Shown here: positions 63,303-64,000 of the stretch, in pieces | How the letters are laid out: every line of letters starts with the position of its first letter | How positions within the stretch are numbered: the stretch's first letter is position 1 | Assembly: GCA_963745945.1 (NCBI GenBank) | Contig: CAVUZG010000004.1 | Coordinates: 124,001-188,000, forward strand | Source: DATFVA01 sp963745945 | GTDB lineage: Bacteria > Bacteroidota > Ignavibacteria > Ignavibacteriales > Ignavibacteriaceae | DNA: 64,000 nucleotides | Direction: 5' to 3' | Made by a program: the position numbers and the translations under genes | The notes under the pieces: generated by a model | Databases searched by the model: none | What the model saw: only the letters and a program-made list of their open reading frames with translations | Told to the model about the DNA's origin: nothing

Positions 63303-64000
63303 TTACTTTATCAGAGCCATTCTTTTTGTTGAAACGAAATCTCCCGCCTGAAGTCTATAAATGTAAATTCCGCTAGTCAATTCTGATCCGTTAAACTTTG
63401 CCGTGTAAGTTCCGGCGGGTTTATTTTCATCAACCAGAACTTTCACTTCATTCCCGAGAAGATCATAAATTGTAAGCTTAACGTGCGTTTCTTCGGGCAA
63501 TGAATATTTTATGGAAGTTGTCGGATTAAAGGGATTTGGATAATTCTGGTTCAGTGCAAAATCATTCGGCTTTGGTTCATATGTAACTTCTACCGGGGAT
63601 GAATAATCAGTCGCACCATTATAATCAATTTGTTTAAGCCTGTAATAAATTTTACCGCGGTAATTTAAATCGGCAAGATTATCCGTATACTCATAACTAT
63701 GTGATTCTGTTGAAGTACCGTAGCCTTGTACAAAATTCAGATTCTCCCATACACTCCCAGCTTTCCTTTGTACAAAGAAACCGTTGTTATTTGTTTCAGT
63801 TGCTGTTTCCCAGGATAGTTTAACGTTGCTCTCATCAAGTATTGCATTAAAACCGGATAGTTCAACAGGTATAACTCCACCTGAAGTTGTTTTAAGGATG
63901 GTTCCTCCCTCACCAACAGCATAACCTGTGAATGCATCGGCAAATGAAACACCAAGCAAATTATTTGACGTCATACTGTTTTGTATTTCCCAACTTGCTC
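63303..64000 (-). CDS. T9SS-secreted protein with YCF48-like repeat, 5'-truncated by window edge
   Basis: The frame is open to the window end (ASWEIQNS precedes the first internal Met), so only the C-terminal ~232 residues are seen. LLGVSFADAFTGYAVGEGGTILKTTSGG is a YCF48/BNR-like beta-propeller repeat. An FN3-like connector follows (VKLSWETATETNNNGFFVQRK). The T9SS sorting domain has YPNPFNPTTSIKYSLPEETHV and ends in STKRMALIK. It is likely an extracellular or surface propeller protein. No terminator is visible after the stop. Confidence 0.88.
   Translation of the reverse strand, partial: ASWEIQNSMTSNNLLGVSFADAFTGYAVGEGGTILKTTSGGVIPVELSGFNAILDESNVKLSWETATETNNNGFFVQRKAGSVWENLNFVQGYGTSTESHSYEYTDNLADLNYRGKIYYRLKQIDYNGATDYSSPVEVTYEPKPNDFALNQNYPNPFNPTTSIKYSLPEETHVKLTIYDLLGNEVKVLVDENKPAGTYTAKFNGSELTSGIYIYRLQAGDFVSTKRMALIK

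Noticed and set aside
1..64000. CRISPR array, prophage or insertion sequence
   Set aside because: No spaced direct repeats, transposase, integrase or phage structural genes are visible on either strand.

Overview
The window is low-GC bacterial DNA with dense coding and no rRNA, tRNA, CRISPR array or insertion sequence that I could find. Several traits point to the FCB superphylum and, by inference, to an Ignavibacteria-like member near the Bacteroidetes/Chlorobi branch. These are type IX secretion (T9SS) C-terminal sorting domains with the YPNPFNP motif, a PorV/PorQ-family protein, carboxypeptidase-regulatory-like TonB receptors, a GWxTD-domain protein, a DUF4249 lipoprotein, and an 11-subunit complex I operon without nuoE, nuoF and nuoG. 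No 16S gene is present, so the assignment rests on gene families.

Layout. 1-982 (+): end of a tadA-like deaminase, then adk. 963-5981 (-): rho, a GWxTD protein, pdxA, a methyltransferase and ftsE. 6146-11855 (-): an unknown 286-residue protein, a mannose-1-phosphate guanylyltransferase, an RpiB-like protein lacking the catalytic cysteine, pyrK, pyrD and folC. 12269-22765 (+): nuoABCDHIJKLMN. 22837-25803 (+): an Fe-S assembly cluster (Rrf2/IscR-type regulator with a clear IscR-type operator, cysteine desulfurase, an orphan small protein, an IscA-type carrier) followed by superoxide dismutase and a LON-domain protein. 26557-28388 (-): atpD-atpC. 28528-41718 (-): an envelope/T9SS locus with two secreted or surface proteins, a lipoprotein, a TonB receptor, a PorV-type protein, an NHL-like lipoprotein and a secreted phospholipase D-fold protein. 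41897-48865 (-): lipoate synthesis (lipA, lipB) interleaved with a complete 2-oxoacid dehydrogenase complex (fused E1, two-lipoyl E2, E3). 49001-56531 (-): an acetate module of acetate permease, acetyl-CoA synthetase, a Pat-like acetyltransferase, an AcuB-like CBS-ACT protein and an AcuC-like deacetylase. 56975-61138 (+): TonB receptor, DUF4249 lipoprotein and a tandem rhodanese-like lipoprotein without catalytic cysteines. 61205-62784 (+): rpiA and a PLP enzyme. The window ends with a small ORF and a partial T9SS-secreted protein, both on the minus strand.

Working together. The most coherent system is the acetate module. SatP would import acetate and Acs would activate it. The Pat-like protein, AcuB and AcuC could then switch Acs by reversible lysine acetylation, since the PKTRSGK target motif is intact. 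The operon keeps the acuA-acuB-acuC order of Bacillus, but a large GNAT-plus-degenerate-acyl-CoA-synthetase protein replaces AcuA. The second is the T9SS/TonB envelope locus carrying a secreted two-HKD phospholipase D-fold protein.

Caution. Six conserved genes (ftsE, nuoM, the cysteine desulfurase, sod, the PLD-fold gene and acs) carry seven single-base indels in total, most in short homopolymer runs. Restoring one base in each case gives a full-length canonical protein. I read these as probable consensus errors and annotate the genes across the breaks.
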